Of a DNA stretch of 64,000 bases, positions 54,059 to 62,843 are shown in pieces; position 1 is the stretch's first letter; each line of letters starts with the position of its first letter. The DNA lies in contig CANRNJ010000001.1 of assembly GCA_947631955.1 (NCBI GenBank), positions 310,001 to 374,000 of the forward strand, in the 5' to 3' direction. Origin of the DNA: an uncultured Lachnospiraceae bacterium. Lineage in GTDB: Bacteria > Bacillota > Clostridia > Lachnospirales > Lachnospiraceae. The position numbers and the translations under genes were made by a program. The notes under the pieces are model-generated. The model was not told the DNA's origin and did no database searches. It saw only the letters and a list, made by a program, of their open reading frames with translations.

Positions 54059-55367
54059 GCGAATCTCTCCTGATCGTATCTCTATGCTCTACCACATTCA
54101 TCAGCTCTCCCAGATAAGACAGAGAGCCGAAAGCGATAATGACGCTGTCCTTGTCCCGCCCTGCAAGCAGATAAGCCAGTTCCACCGCTTCCTGAACGCT
54201 GTCGGCCACCGTCACGCTTTCGTGGTACTGCCTGACTGCCTGCGCAAGTTCGTAAGCGGAAAGCGCCCGTTCCCTGACAGGCGGCGTGACCGTGATGATG
54301 TGTTCCGCCAACTCATGCGTATTGCGGATCACCTTGTCATATTCCTTATCCCTCAACATTCCCATTATATATATGATTTTTTTATTTGTAAAATAAAATC
54401 GGATACTCTGGGCCAGTTTCAGCGACGCGTCCTCATTATGGGCGCCGTCCGCGATAAACAGCGGATTTTTGCCGATCACGTCAAACCTTCCCGGCCATCT
54501 GGTCTGCTCCATTCCCGCCCGCAGTTTGTCTTCCGGCACCGGATAGCCCAGCCGCCCCAGCGCGTCGATCACCTCCAGAGCAGCCACCGCATTTTCTATC
54601 TGAAACTGTCCGAGCATCGTGATCTCTATGTCTTTGTGCTTATCGTAAGTGAAACGCTGTTTGGACGCGCCGCACCATATGCGCTTTGCCTTTGCGGCGT
54701 CCGCCGTAAAAAATTTCGCCCTGCGCTGCAGAGCCGCCTGCCGCAGCACCTTCATGACCTCCGGCTCCTGCTTTACGGATATTACATAACACTTGTTTTT
54801 TATAATACCGGCTTTAACCGAGGCGATCTTTTCCAGACGGTCCCCCAGAACATCCATATGATCCATGCTGATCGAGGTAAACACCGCGGCCAGTGTCGTA
54901 TCGACCACATTGGTGGCGTCCTCCGCTCCGCCCAGACCGGTTTCCAACACTACGATATCGCACTGTCTGCCTGCAAAATAGAGAAAAGCCGCCGCCGTTT
55001 CCACCTCAAACGCCGTGGGATGCGGACGGCCTTCCGCCGCCATCTCTTCCGCCGCCGCCTTCACCTGTTCCAGATTGCTGCACAGCGCAGACTGCGTGAT
55101 CATCCGGCCGTCGATCTGGAAATGTTCCCGGTAGTCCGTCACAGCCGGTGAAATGTATCTTCCCACCCGATAACCCGCGGTGTGAAGCACTGTGGACACA
55201 TAGGCAAGGACAGATCCCTTGCCGTTCGTCCCCGCAATATGTACGAATTTGAGATCGTTCTGGGGATTTCCGAGCCGCGCACACAGTTCACGCATGGTGT
55301 CCAGTCCCATGACCGAACCGTACTTCTTCAACTCTTCCATATATTCCATGGCTTCCCGGTAATTCAT
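54042..55367 (-). CDS. folC: Folylpolyglutamate synthase/dihydrofolate synthase
   Basis: 441 aa. P-loop [20 protein letters not shown] near 45, [38 protein letters not shown], and [18 protein letters not shown]. Adds glutamate to dihydropteroate or folates. First gene of the operon; GGAGG before the ATG. The ordering folC-E-P-BK makes a near-complete folate pathway from GTP. Confidence 0.94.
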   Translation of the reverse strand: MNYREAMEYMEELKKYGSVMGLDTMRELCARLGNPQNDLKFVHIAGTNGKGSVLAYVSTVLHTAGYRVGRYISPAVTDYREHFQIDGRMITQSALCSNLEQVKAAAEEMAAEGRPHPTAFEVETAAAFLYFAGRQCDIVVLETGLGGAEDATNVVDTTLAAVFTSISMDHMDVLGDRLEKIASVKAGIIKNKCYVISVKQEPEVMKVLRQAALQRRAKFFTADAAKAKRIWCGASKQRFTYDKHKDIEITMLGQFQIENAVAALEVIDALGRLGYPVPEDKLRAGMEQTRWPGRFDVIGKNPLFIADGAHNEDASLKLAQSIRFYFTNKKIIYIMGMLRDKEYDKVIRNTHELAEHIITVTPPVRERALSAYELAQAVRQYHESVTVADSVQEAVELAYLLAGRDKDSVIIAFGSLSYLGELMNVVEHRDTIRRDSHGRSK

Positions 55368-55522
55368 GCGCGCCTCCTTTCCCGCCGGGATCGATCCGGG
55401 CCCTTCCGGCCTTCCGCCGTTCCTGCCCGTCTTGTCCCATCCGTATCCTTTCCGCCGCTCCCGCGTATTTTCGGGGAAAATTTTTCCGTATAGAATACGC
55501 CGTAACGGGATATGCTTTTATT

Positions 55523-55942
55523 ATGAAAAAACTGATCCACAACTATATACACTGTGGGCTGCTCGGCTGGTTTTTGGAGATGATCTTCACCGCTTTCGGC
55601 GCTTTCCGCCGACGGGACTACCGCCTCCCCTGCACCACGTCCGTATGGATGTTTCCCATATACGGACTGGCCGCCCTGCTCGCCCCGCTGTGCCGCCTGA
55701 TGCGCGGCCGCAATTTCATATTTCGGGGACTGGTGTACACCGGCCTGATATTCAGCGGTGAATTTGTGACCGGGACATGGCTTTCCAGACGCGGCATATG
55801 TCCGTGGAATTACGAGCGGTCCAAGTGGAACTTAGCCAAGGTGATCCGTCTGGACTACGCTCCCTGCTGGTTTGTCACGGGACTGCTGTTTGAACGTCTG
55901 CTGACTGAAAACGATGCTCCCGGCGCTGAACGAACCCGGTAA
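55523..55942 (+). CDS. Small membrane protein, CmpB/COG4905-type
   Basis: 139 aa, four membrane segments, divergent from folC. IHCGLLGWFLEMIFTAFGAF, RLPCTTSVWMFPIYGLAALL, GLVYTGLIFSGEFVTGTWLS and the conserved CPWNYERSKWNLAKVIRLDY. This family is annotated as putative ABC transporter permease but has no proved activity. Weak ribosome site. Confidence 0.75.
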   Translation: MKKLIHNYIHCGLLGWFLEMIFTAFGAFRRRDYRLPCTTSVWMFPIYGLAALLAPLCRLMRGRNFIFRGLVYTGLIFSGEFVTGTWLSRRGICPWNYERSKWNLAKVIRLDYAPCWFVTGLLFERLLTENDAPGAERTR

Positions 55943-55976
55943 CGCCAGACTTCGGCCGGGCCCGGCGCACATCTTC

Positions 55977-56414
55977 CTATGCGTCGATCTCGTCGATATC
56001 CTCCGCGTCGATGTTGAGCGTATTCAGCGTGCGGCGGCGGCGTCTTGCCGTTTCAGACGCCCTGAGTATATAGTCTTTGATCTCCTTCGCGTTCTTGATG
56101 TGGCTCAAAAACAGCTGCGGATGCGTGTTATCGCCCGTATAGCACGCCACCGTACCCAGTCCGAAGATACGCTCCCCAAGACTGGTATGCAGTTCCACAT
56201 CCTGGACTTTATATAAATAACAGTCGTTTTCTTTTGTGTTGAAAAATCCTTCGTTGATCGTGATCACTTCGTCCGTCACGGTATATTTTGTAAAAGTAAA
56301 AGGAAGGCCGAAGAAGATCCAGCGTTTCCGCTCGACGAACTCTTTCTGCTCCTGATCCTCCCCGGAATCCTGTGCGTCCTGTGCAGCTTTATTTTCCCGA
56401 TCCATATCGCTCAT
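55977..56414 (-). CDS. PH-domain (DUF304-like) protein
   Basis: 145 aa from the ATG at 56414 with AGGAGG upstream. Acidic Glu/Gln start, then RWIFFGLPFTFTKYTVTDEV, TINEGFFNTKENDCYLYKVQ, DVELHTSLGERIFGLGTVAC, as in bacterial PH domains that follow a membrane helix; here no clear helix. Ends basic then acidic (RRRRTLNTLNIDAEDIDEID). Function unknown. Confidence 0.8.
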   Translation of the reverse strand: MSDMDRENKAAQDAQDSGEDQEQKEFVERKRWIFFGLPFTFTKYTVTDEVITINEGFFNTKENDCYLYKVQDVELHTSLGERIFGLGTVACYTGDNTHPQLFLSHIKNAKEIKDYILRASETARRRRRTLNTLNIDAEDIDEIDA

Positions 56415-56665
56415 TTGTTTTCCTCCTGTCCTTGCAGCGCACGGCCGTCCCGTCAGCGCCGAATCACTGTAAATTCCTCTACCACTATAACATAAGGTTC
56501 CTTTTTCCACAATAATATTATTCGTGCCACAAAACTATTGAAACCCCAAACCCGATGTGATATGATATACAAAATATAGATGTAAACAAGGCCGCCTATA
56601 CAAGGTACAGGGCAGCCGCCATCAGATCGACACAGCCGTAAGGCGTAAGCAAGGAGGGGCATCAC

Positions 56666-57208
56666 ATGACTGCAAAAGACTGCATCTTAGGACGCAGAAG
56701 CATCCGTAAATTTAAAGCCGATCCGGTTTCCCATGAACTGCTTGAACAGATCGTTGAAACCGCTTCTTATGCGCCGAGTTGGAAGCATACCCAGATTACC
56801 CGCTACATCGCGGTCGAGGGTGCGCTGAAAGAGAAGATCGCAAAAGAGGGCACCTCGATCTATCCGGGCAACGGCGCCATCATTTCCGGAGCGCCGGTCC
56901 TGATCGCCGTAACGATCCTCAAAAACCGCAGCGGCTATGAACGCGACGGGTCATACAGCACTCCCAGAAAAGACGGCTGGCAGATGTACGATGCCGGCGT
57001 TGCGTCACAGACTTTCTGTCTGGCGGCTCACGAACTGGGACTTGGCACCGTTATCCTCGGCCTGTTCGATCAGGCGGCGGTTGAATCGATGCTCGGCCTT
57101 TCCGACGACCGGGAACTGGTGGCATTGATCCCCATCGGCTATCCCGACGAAACCCCCGTTGCTCCGAAACGGAAACCCGTCGGCGAACTGTTGACTTATC
57201 AGACATAA
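56666..57208 (+). CDS. Nitroreductase family protein
   Basis: 180 aa, AAGGAGGGG before the ATG. FMN-binding start GRRSIRKFKADPVSHELLEQ and VETASYAPSWKHTQ, late GVASQTFCLAAHELGLGTVI and IPIGYPDE. Reduces nitro compounds or quinones with NAD(P)H. Stands alone before pyrB; 60 bases between them with a short hairpin. Confidence 0.9.
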   Translation: MTAKDCILGRRSIRKFKADPVSHELLEQIVETASYAPSWKHTQITRYIAVEGALKEKIAKEGTSIYPGNGAIISGAPVLIAVTILKNRSGYERDGSYSTPRKDGWQMYDAGVASQTFCLAAHELGLGTVILGLFDQAAVESMLGLSDDRELVALIPIGYPDETPVAPKRKPVGELLTYQT

Positions 57209-57268
57209 TATTTTATCCGATAGAAGAGATTCCATTCTCTTCTATTTTTTTTGAAAGGAGCTGACACA

Positions 57269-58183
57269 ATGAAACACTTGATGGATCCACTGGATTTCTC
57301 CGTGGAAGAACTGGACCGGCTGTTTGATCTGGCGGACGATATTGCGGCCAATCCCGCCAAATACGCCCACGCCTGCGAGGGCAGGAAACTGGCGACCTGT
57401 TTCTACGAGCCCAGCACCCGGACAAGACTGAGTTTTGAGGCCGCCATGCTGAATCTGGGCGGTCAGGTCCTGGGCTTCTCCGACGCCGCGTCTTCTTCCG
57501 CGTCCAAAGGAGAAAGCGTATCCGATACCATCCGCATCATCTCCTGCTACGCGGACATATGCGCTATGCGCCACCCGAAAGAAGGCGCGCCTATGGTAGC
57601 CGCAGGCAGGTCAGGGATCCCTGTGATCAATGCGGGGGACGGAGGCCATCAGCACCCGACCCAGACGCTCACCGACCTTCTGACCATACGGGCCCTCAAA
57701 GGACGGCTGAACGATTTTACCATCGGCCTGTGCGGAGATCTGAAATTCGGCAGAACGGTCCATTCCCTGATCAACGCGCTGATCCGCTATAACGGCATCC
57801 GCTTTTTCTTCATCTCTCCGCCGGAACTGAAAGTTCCCGACTACATCACGGACCTGCTCAAAGAAAAAGAGATCGAATACGAAGAAGTGATCCGGCTTGA
57901 AGACTGTATGCCGGAACTGGACCTGCTGTACATGACCCGCGTACAGCGCGAGCGTTTCTTCAATGAAGAAGACTATGTGCGGCTGAAAGATTTCTATATC
58001 TTAAACAATGACAAAATGGCACTGGCCAAAGACGACATGCTGGTCCTCCATCCGCTGCCCCGTGTCAACGAGATATCCGTGGAAGTGGACGACGATCCCC
58101 GCGCCGTATATTTCAAACAGGCGCAGTACGGCGTCTACGTCAGGATGGCGCTGATCCTTACCCTCTTGGAGATCAACGTGTAA
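57269..58183 (+). CDS. pyrB: Aspartate carbamoyltransferase catalytic chain
   Basis: 304 aa from the ATG at 57269 with AAAGGAG eight bases upstream. Carbamoyl phosphate motif [40 protein letters not shown], and [11 protein letters not shown] for aspartate. First committed step of pyrimidine synthesis, followed by the regulatory chain gene. Confidence 0.96.
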   Translation: MKHLMDPLDFSVEELDRLFDLADDIAANPAKYAHACEGRKLATCFYEPSTRTRLSFEAAMLNLGGQVLGFSDAASSSASKGESVSDTIRIISCYADICAMRHPKEGAPMVAAGRSGIPVINAGDGGHQHPTQTLTDLLTIRALKGRLNDFTIGLCGDLKFGRTVHSLINALIRYNGIRFFFISPPELKVPDYITDLLKEKEIEYEEVIRLEDCMPELDLLYMTRVQRERFFNEEDYVRLKDFYILNNDKMALAKDDMLVLHPLPRVNEISVEVDDDPRAVYFKQAQYGVYVRMALILTLLEINV

Positions 58184-58221
58184 AGCCGCCGCAAAGATTT
58201 CATTCTGAAAGGAGTGCAACT

Positions 58222-58662
58222 ATGTTAAATGTAGGAAAGATCGAAGAAGGTTTTGTCCTCGACCATATCGAAGCAGGCAAAAGCCTCTCCATCTATCATC
58301 ATCTTCAACTGGACAAACTCGACTGTACCGTGGCGATCATCAAAAACGCCCGCAGCAATAAAATGGGAAAAAAAGATATCCTGAAAGTGGAGTGCGATAT
58401 CGATACTCTGGATCTGGATGTTCTGGCTTTTATCGATCACAATATCACCGTCAACGTCATTAAAGACGGCGAGATCGTTGACAAAAAGGTCCTGGTCCTG
58501 CCGAAGGAGATCAAAAACATCATCAAATGCAAGAATCCCCGCTGCATCACTTCCATAGAGCAGGAACTGCCGCACATCTTTGTGCTGGCCGACGAAAAAA
58601 AGGAAATATACCGCTGCAAATACTGTGAAGAGAAAGCCAGCGAATCGACCTACGCATGGTGA
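58222..58662 (+). CDS. pyrI: Aspartate carbamoyltransferase regulatory chain
   Basis: 146 aa, GAAAGGAG upstream. Allosteric domain (LDHIEAGKSLSIYHHLQLDK) and C-terminal zinc domain with four Cys in CKNPRCITS and YRCKYCEEK. Binds CTP/ATP and links catalytic trimers; with pyrB it forms the E. coli-like allosteric enzyme. Confidence 0.96.
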   Translation: MLNVGKIEEGFVLDHIEAGKSLSIYHHLQLDKLDCTVAIIKNARSNKMGKKDILKVECDIDTLDLDVLAFIDHNITVNVIKDGEIVDKKVLVLPKEIKNIIKCKNPRCITSIEQELPHIFVLADEKKEIYRCKYCEEKASESTYAW

Positions 58663-58725
58663 CGTCTGGGTCTTAAAAATGCGGGGCGTTCCGGGCGCGA
58701 AATCATAACGCCTGTTTTGTATTAT

Positions 58726-58775
58726 AAAAGGGGCATGTGCAGAGTGATTCATCTCCTTCTGCAACAGCCCCTTTA
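58726..58775 (-). terminator. Terminator after the HD-GYP gene
   Basis: AAAGGGGC (58727-58734) with GCCCCTTT (58767-58774) and an inner TGCAGA/TCTGCA stem. T run on the minus strand. It lies about 65 bases past the HD-GYP stop and could also end pyrI transcripts. Confidence 0.65.
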
Positions 58776-58838
58776 TGATCCGGAACGCTTCCATCCCGCT
58801 TCGATCTCTATTTTTTAATTTCTGTTTCTTTCCGGCTT

Positions 58839-59918
58839 TTATTTCACCATTTCCTGCCTGCCGTCCACTATGTCCTCGAATTCTCCCCTTGCAAGTTCAA
58901 AGCACCGCATCAGCTTCGGAGAAAACGTGCCGCACTCGCCGTTCAATATCATATGGAACGCCTCGTCTTTGGTGAAAGCTTTCTTATAACATCTCTCGGT
59001 GACAAGCGCATCATATACATCGGCCACGGAAACGATCTGCGCCGAGATAGGGATCTCCTCTCCCTTCAACCCGTCCGGATATCCTCTTCCGTCATACCTC
59101 TCATGATGATGCCTGCATATCTCATAGCTGACCTTGCCGTACTCTCCCTGCTGGATATCCGCCAGCATGTCAATGACTTCACAGCCTCTGGTCGTATGCG
59201 TCTTCATCGTTTCAAACTCTTCCGGCGTCAGCCTTCCGGGTTTCAGAAGTATGGCGTCGGGGATCACGATCTTGCCCACGTCATGCAGCGCAGCCGCGGA
59301 CGTGATCATGCTGATGGCATTATCGTCCAGATGATATTCCGGATATTCACGCGCCACATGCTTCGCCAGAATGTTGGTAAACGTTTTTACCCTCTTAACG
59401 TGATTGCCGGACTCCAGATTACGGAACTCCACCACGTTACTCATAACGTCTATGATGCGGTCGTTCATGCTCTGCAGTTCCTCAGCCTGCTTTCTCAGCA
59501 CCTTGGTCTGCAGTTCCACCATATCTTCCAAATGACGCTTGTTATAGTACAGTTCGATAACATTCATCGTACGCTGTTTAACGATAAACGCATCGAACGG
59601 CTTTTTGATGATATCGCTTACGCCCAGCCGATATGCCTTCCGCTCGATCTCTGTGGTCGCCTCCCCGGTAATCAGAAGGACCGGTATGCTGTCGATCCAT
59701 TTGCGCTTCTTCATTTCTTCCAGAACAGCCACACCGTCCATAACGGGCATGACGACGTCCAGAAGCACTACGGATATCTTATCCCGGTCGGCAGCGATAA
59801 TATCGACCGCTTCCTTTCCGTTCTCCGCCTGAATCGTATTGTAGCCTTCAAATATCTCACACAGTATCTCTCTGTTGATATCCACGTCGTCAACGATTAA
59901 GATAGTAGGTTTCTTCAT
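58839..59918 (-). CDS. Response regulator with HD-GYP phosphodiesterase domain
   Basis: 359 aa. Receiver TILIVDDVDINREILCEIFE with Asp about 54 in VVLLDVVMPVMDGVAVLEEM, then an HD-GYP domain: ALHDVGKIVIPDAILLKPGR, CRHHHERYDGRGYPDGLKGE. These enzymes break down cyclic-di-GMP or similar nucleotides in response to phosphorylation. GAAAGGAG before the ATG. No histidine kinase adjacent. Confidence 0.95.
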   Translation of the reverse strand: MKKPTILIVDDVDINREILCEIFEGYNTIQAENGKEAVDIIAADRDKISVVLLDVVMPVMDGVAVLEEMKKRKWIDSIPVLLITGEATTEIERKAYRLGVSDIIKKPFDAFIVKQRTMNVIELYYNKRHLEDMVELQTKVLRKQAEELQSMNDRIIDVMSNVVEFRNLESGNHVKRVKTFTNILAKHVAREYPEYHLDDNAISMITSAAALHDVGKIVIPDAILLKPGRLTPEEFETMKTHTTRGCEVIDMLADIQQGEYGKVSYEICRHHHERYDGRGYPDGLKGEEIPISAQIVSVADVYDALVTERCYKKAFTKDEAFHMILNGECGTFSPKLMRCFELARGEFEDIVDGRQEMVK

Positions 59919-60012
59919 ATGTGGGCGTACTCCTTTCTCACTATGCCCATCCCGCCATGTCCGTGCGGAGTATGGCGGCCGGGCACACTGTATTCTGCAT
60001 CTTCAAAATCTT

Positions 60013-62103
60013 TTATACCTGAGCAACGTCTTTCATCGAGAAGCTGATCCTGCCCATCTTATCCTTGCCCAGACAAACCACAGTCACTTTATCGCCCAAA
60101 GTAAGGACATCTTCTACATGATTGATCCTCTCCTTAGCGATCTTGGAGATATGGACCATACCTTCTTTACCGGGTGCAAATTCGATGAACGCGCCAAACT
60201 CTTTGATGCTGACCACCGTTCCCTTGAAGATCTGGCCTTCCTCGAAGTCCGTAACGATGATCTTGATCATCTCGACGGCTTTATCCATCATTTCCTTATC
60301 CGTACCGCATACGGAAACCTGACCGTCGTCGCTGATATCGATCTTGACGCCGGTACGGGCAATGATCTCGTTGATCGTCTTGCCGCGCTGGCCGACAACG
60401 TCGCCTATCTTTTCAGGATCGATCTGGACGGAAATGATCTTCGGCGCATACGGACCGACCTCTTTACGAGGAGCGGAAATAGCAGGCATCATGCAGTTTG
60501 CCATAATGTATTCTCTCGCCTCACGGCATCTTGCGATAGCGCCCTCGACGATAGGTCTTGTCAGACCATGGATCTTGATATCCATCTGAATGGCCGTGAT
60601 ACCGTCATGCGTACCCGTTACCTTAAAGTCCATATCGCCGAAAAAGTCTTCCAAGCCCTGAATATCCGTCAGCAGTACGAAATCATCATCCGTATCGCCC
60701 GTTACCAGACCGCAGGAAATACCCGCAACCATCTTCTTGATCGGCACGCCCGCCGCCATCAGCGACATACAGGATGCGCAGGTGGACGCCATGGAAGTGG
60801 AGCCGTTGGACTCAAAAGTTTCGGACACCGTACGGATCGCATACGGGAACTCCTCCTCGGAAGGAAGAACCGGTATCAATGCTCTCTCCGCCAAAGCGCC
60901 GTGGCCGATCTCTCTACGTCCCGGACCGCGGCTTACCTTCGTTTCACCTACGGAGTAAGACGGGAAATTATAGTGATGCATATACCGCTTGCTTGTAATG
61001 TTCTCGTCCAAGCCGTCCACTTTCTGTACTTCCGAAAGCGGAGCCAGCGTACATACATTGCAGATCTGTGTCTGTCCGCGCGTAAACATAGCGGAACCGT
61101 GGACACGGGGAATGATATCGACCTCGGCCGAAAGCGGTCTGATCTGGTCAAGCGCACGGCCGTCCGGACGTTTGTGATCCTTCAGGATCATCTTGCGGAC
61201 CGTCTTCTTCTGATACTGATAAACGGCTTCGCCTAAAACCGCCAGATATTCTTCATTCTCCGCGAAAGCTTCTTCAAGTCTTGCGGTGATATTCTTGATA
61301 TTCTCCTCACGCACCTGCTTTTCATCGGTAAATACCGCCTTCTCCATCTCCTCAGGCGGCACAAGCTTCTTGATGTCCTCGAACATCTGCTCCGGTATCG
61401 CGCAGCTCTCATAATCATGTTTCGGCTTGCCCACTTCCGCCACGATCTTGTTGATAAATTCAATGATCGTCTGGTTTACGTCATGCGCCTTGTAGATCGC
61501 TTCAAGGACCTTGGCTTCCGGCACTTCATTGGCGCCTGCCTCGATCATAATGACTTTCTGAGCCGTAGAAGCTACCGTCATCTGCAGATCGCCCTTATCC
61601 CACTGTTCCTGAGAAGGATTGACGATCAGTTCGCCGTCCACAAGACCCATCTGCGTCATAGCGCAGGGGCCGTCAAAAGGTATATCGGAAATGCAGGTAG
61701 CGATCGCGGTTCCGATCATTGCCACCAATTCCGGGCGGCAGGCAGGATCCACGCTCATTACCATATTATTCAATGTAACATCATTGCGATAATCTTTCGG
61801 GAACAAAGGCCGCATGGGTCTGTCGATAACACGGCTTGTCAGGACCGCATTTTCCGACGCTTTGCCCTCTCTCTTGTTGAAACCGCCGGGAATCTTTCCT
61901 ACCGCATATAATTTTTCTTCATATTCTACGCTGCAAGGGAAGAAATCGATACCCTCCCTCGGCTTATCCGATGCCGTAGCGGTGGATAACACCGTAGTTT
62001 CTCCGTACTGCATAAATGCGCAGCCATTTGCCTGTTTGCCGACTCTGCCGATATCCACGCGGAGCGTGCGTCCGGCAAGATCCATTGTGTAACTCTTATA
62101 CAT
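60013..62103 (-). CDS. pnp: Polyribonucleotide nucleotidyltransferase (PNPase)
   Basis: 696 aa from the ATG at 62103 (GGAGAGA upstream). Two RNase PH domains (SYTMDLAGRTLRVDIGRVGK; KRYMHHYNFPSYSVGETKVS), a KH domain (IDPEKIGDVVGQRGKTINEI) and a C-terminal S1 domain (GQIFKGTVVSIKEFGAFIEF). Phosphorolytic 3'-5' RNA decay, degradosome partner. Downstream of rpsO with a large hairpin between. Confidence 0.97.
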   Translation of the reverse strand: MYKSYTMDLAGRTLRVDIGRVGKQANGCAFMQYGETTVLSTATASDKPREGIDFFPCSVEYEEKLYAVGKIPGGFNKREGKASENAVLTSRVIDRPMRPLFPKDYRNDVTLNNMVMSVDPACRPELVAMIGTAIATCISDIPFDGPCAMTQMGLVDGELIVNPSQEQWDKGDLQMTVASTAQKVIMIEAGANEVPEAKVLEAIYKAHDVNQTIIEFINKIVAEVGKPKHDYESCAIPEQMFEDIKKLVPPEEMEKAVFTDEKQVREENIKNITARLEEAFAENEEYLAVLGEAVYQYQKKTVRKMILKDHKRPDGRALDQIRPLSAEVDIIPRVHGSAMFTRGQTQICNVCTLAPLSEVQKVDGLDENITSKRYMHHYNFPSYSVGETKVSRGPGRREIGHGALAERALIPVLPSEEEFPYAIRTVSETFESNGSTSMASTCASCMSLMAAGVPIKKMVAGISCGLVTGDTDDDFVLLTDIQGLEDFFGDMDFKVTGTHDGITAIQMDIKIHGLTRPIVEGAIARCREAREYIMANCMMPAISAPRKEVGPYAPKIISVQIDPEKIGDVVGQRGKTINEIIARTGVKIDISDDGQVSVCGTDKEMMDKAVEMIKIIVTDFEEGQIFKGTVVSIKEFGAFIEFAPGKEGMVHISKIAKERINHVEDVLTLGDKVTVVCLGKDKMGRISFSMKDVAQV

Positions 62104-62165
62104 ATTCGTCTCTCCTTTTCCTCTCTTCCGCATGATAACAGGCGGAAATATAATCTATGTTCTAG

Positions 62166-62274
62166 GCAGAAGACGCCGAAACTACAAATATATCCGCAGA
62201 TCTGCCCGCGGACCGGCCGCGGGGCAGCCCCTGACGCTGCACATATATTTGTGGTCTCGGAAGCCTCTTCTACC
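62166..62274 (-). promoter_or_regulatory. Large pnp leader hairpin
   Basis: Minus-strand GGTAGAAGAGGCTTCCGAGA and following bases pair with TTTCGGCGTCTTCTGCC at the other end through ~28 imperfect base pairs that include CACAAATATAT/ATATATTTGTA. A GC-rich inner hairpin caps it. In E. coli a comparable pnp leader stem is cut by RNase III and used by PNPase for autoregulation. The same kind of control is likely here. Confidence 0.7.
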
Positions 62275-62329
62275 TAAGTAACCTTTGTTTCATAACGAAA
62301 ACGGCTGATCATAAAAAAGAAAAAGGACG

Positions 62330-62358
62330 GATAAAGCCGGACTACGCTCGGCTTTATC
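62330..62358 (-). terminator. rpsO terminator
   Basis: GATAAAGCCGG and CCGGCTTTATC-like halves (62330-62340, 62349-62358) make a 10 bp stem with a short loop. It is followed on the minus strand by TTTTTCTTTTTT. It lies about 20 bases after the rpsO stop and likely lets a portion of transcripts reach pnp. Confidence 0.82.
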
Positions 62359-62376
62359 TGTGCCTTTTATCACGCT

Positions 62377-62643
62377 TTATTTTCTCAAACCAAGCCTTTC
62401 AAGCAAAACACGGTATCTTTCGATATCTTTGCTCTTTAAATATGCAAGCAGACCACGTCTTTGGCCGACCATTTTCAGAAGTCCTCTTCTGGAATGATGA
62501 TCCTTCGGGTTGTTCTTCAAATGCTCTGTGAGTTCCTCGATCCTTGCCGTAAGAACTGCGATCTGCACTTCCGGTGAACCGGTGTCGCCGGGTGTTCTCG
62601 CGTACTCGTTGATAATAGCTGTTTTCTTTTCTTTAGATATCAT
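62377..62643 (-). CDS. rpsO: Ribosomal protein S15
   Basis: 88 aa, standard length. Conserved [40 protein letters not shown] and [18 protein letters not shown]. Binds 16S rRNA and starts assembly of the platform; in many bacteria it also represses its own mRNA. AAAGGAG before the ATG. The rpsO-pnp order is conserved across bacteria. Confidence 0.97.
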   Translation of the reverse strand: MISKEKKTAIINEYARTPGDTGSPEVQIAVLTARIEELTEHLKNNPKDHHSRRGLLKMVGQRRGLLAYLKSKDIERYRVLLERLGLRK

Positions 62644-62796
62644 ATTTTCTCCTTTCTGACGCTCTTTTCCATGTCATACGCCGGATCTGCGGACCGTCCC
62701 GCGGCCGCCGTATCGGAAAAAGCACTGTGACCGCCTGATACTAAGAATGGGTTGGAGTATCCCTCTTCTGAGCATCGGCTGAAATCATACCTAGAT

Positions 62797-62825
62797 AGTA
62801 TATCACGCCGCTTTTACAATGTAAA
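62797..62825 (-). promoter_or_regulatory. Promoter of rpsO
   Basis: -35 TTTACA (62820-62825) and -10 TATACT (62797-62802) with a 17 base spacer on the minus strand. A TTTACA-TGTAAA palindrome overlaps the -35. The ~150 base leader down to rpsO contains GC-rich hairpins similar to part of the pnp leader. Confidence 0.65.
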
Positions 62826-62843
62826 GCATTTTCTATTTCCTTT

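Noticed and set aside
55368..55522. Tetrahydrofolate riboswitch before folC
   Set aside because: The leader is GC-rich but I could not find the conserved THF aptamer core.
59875..61236. 453-codon plus-strand frame
   Set aside because: Antisense to pnp and the HD-GYP gene start.
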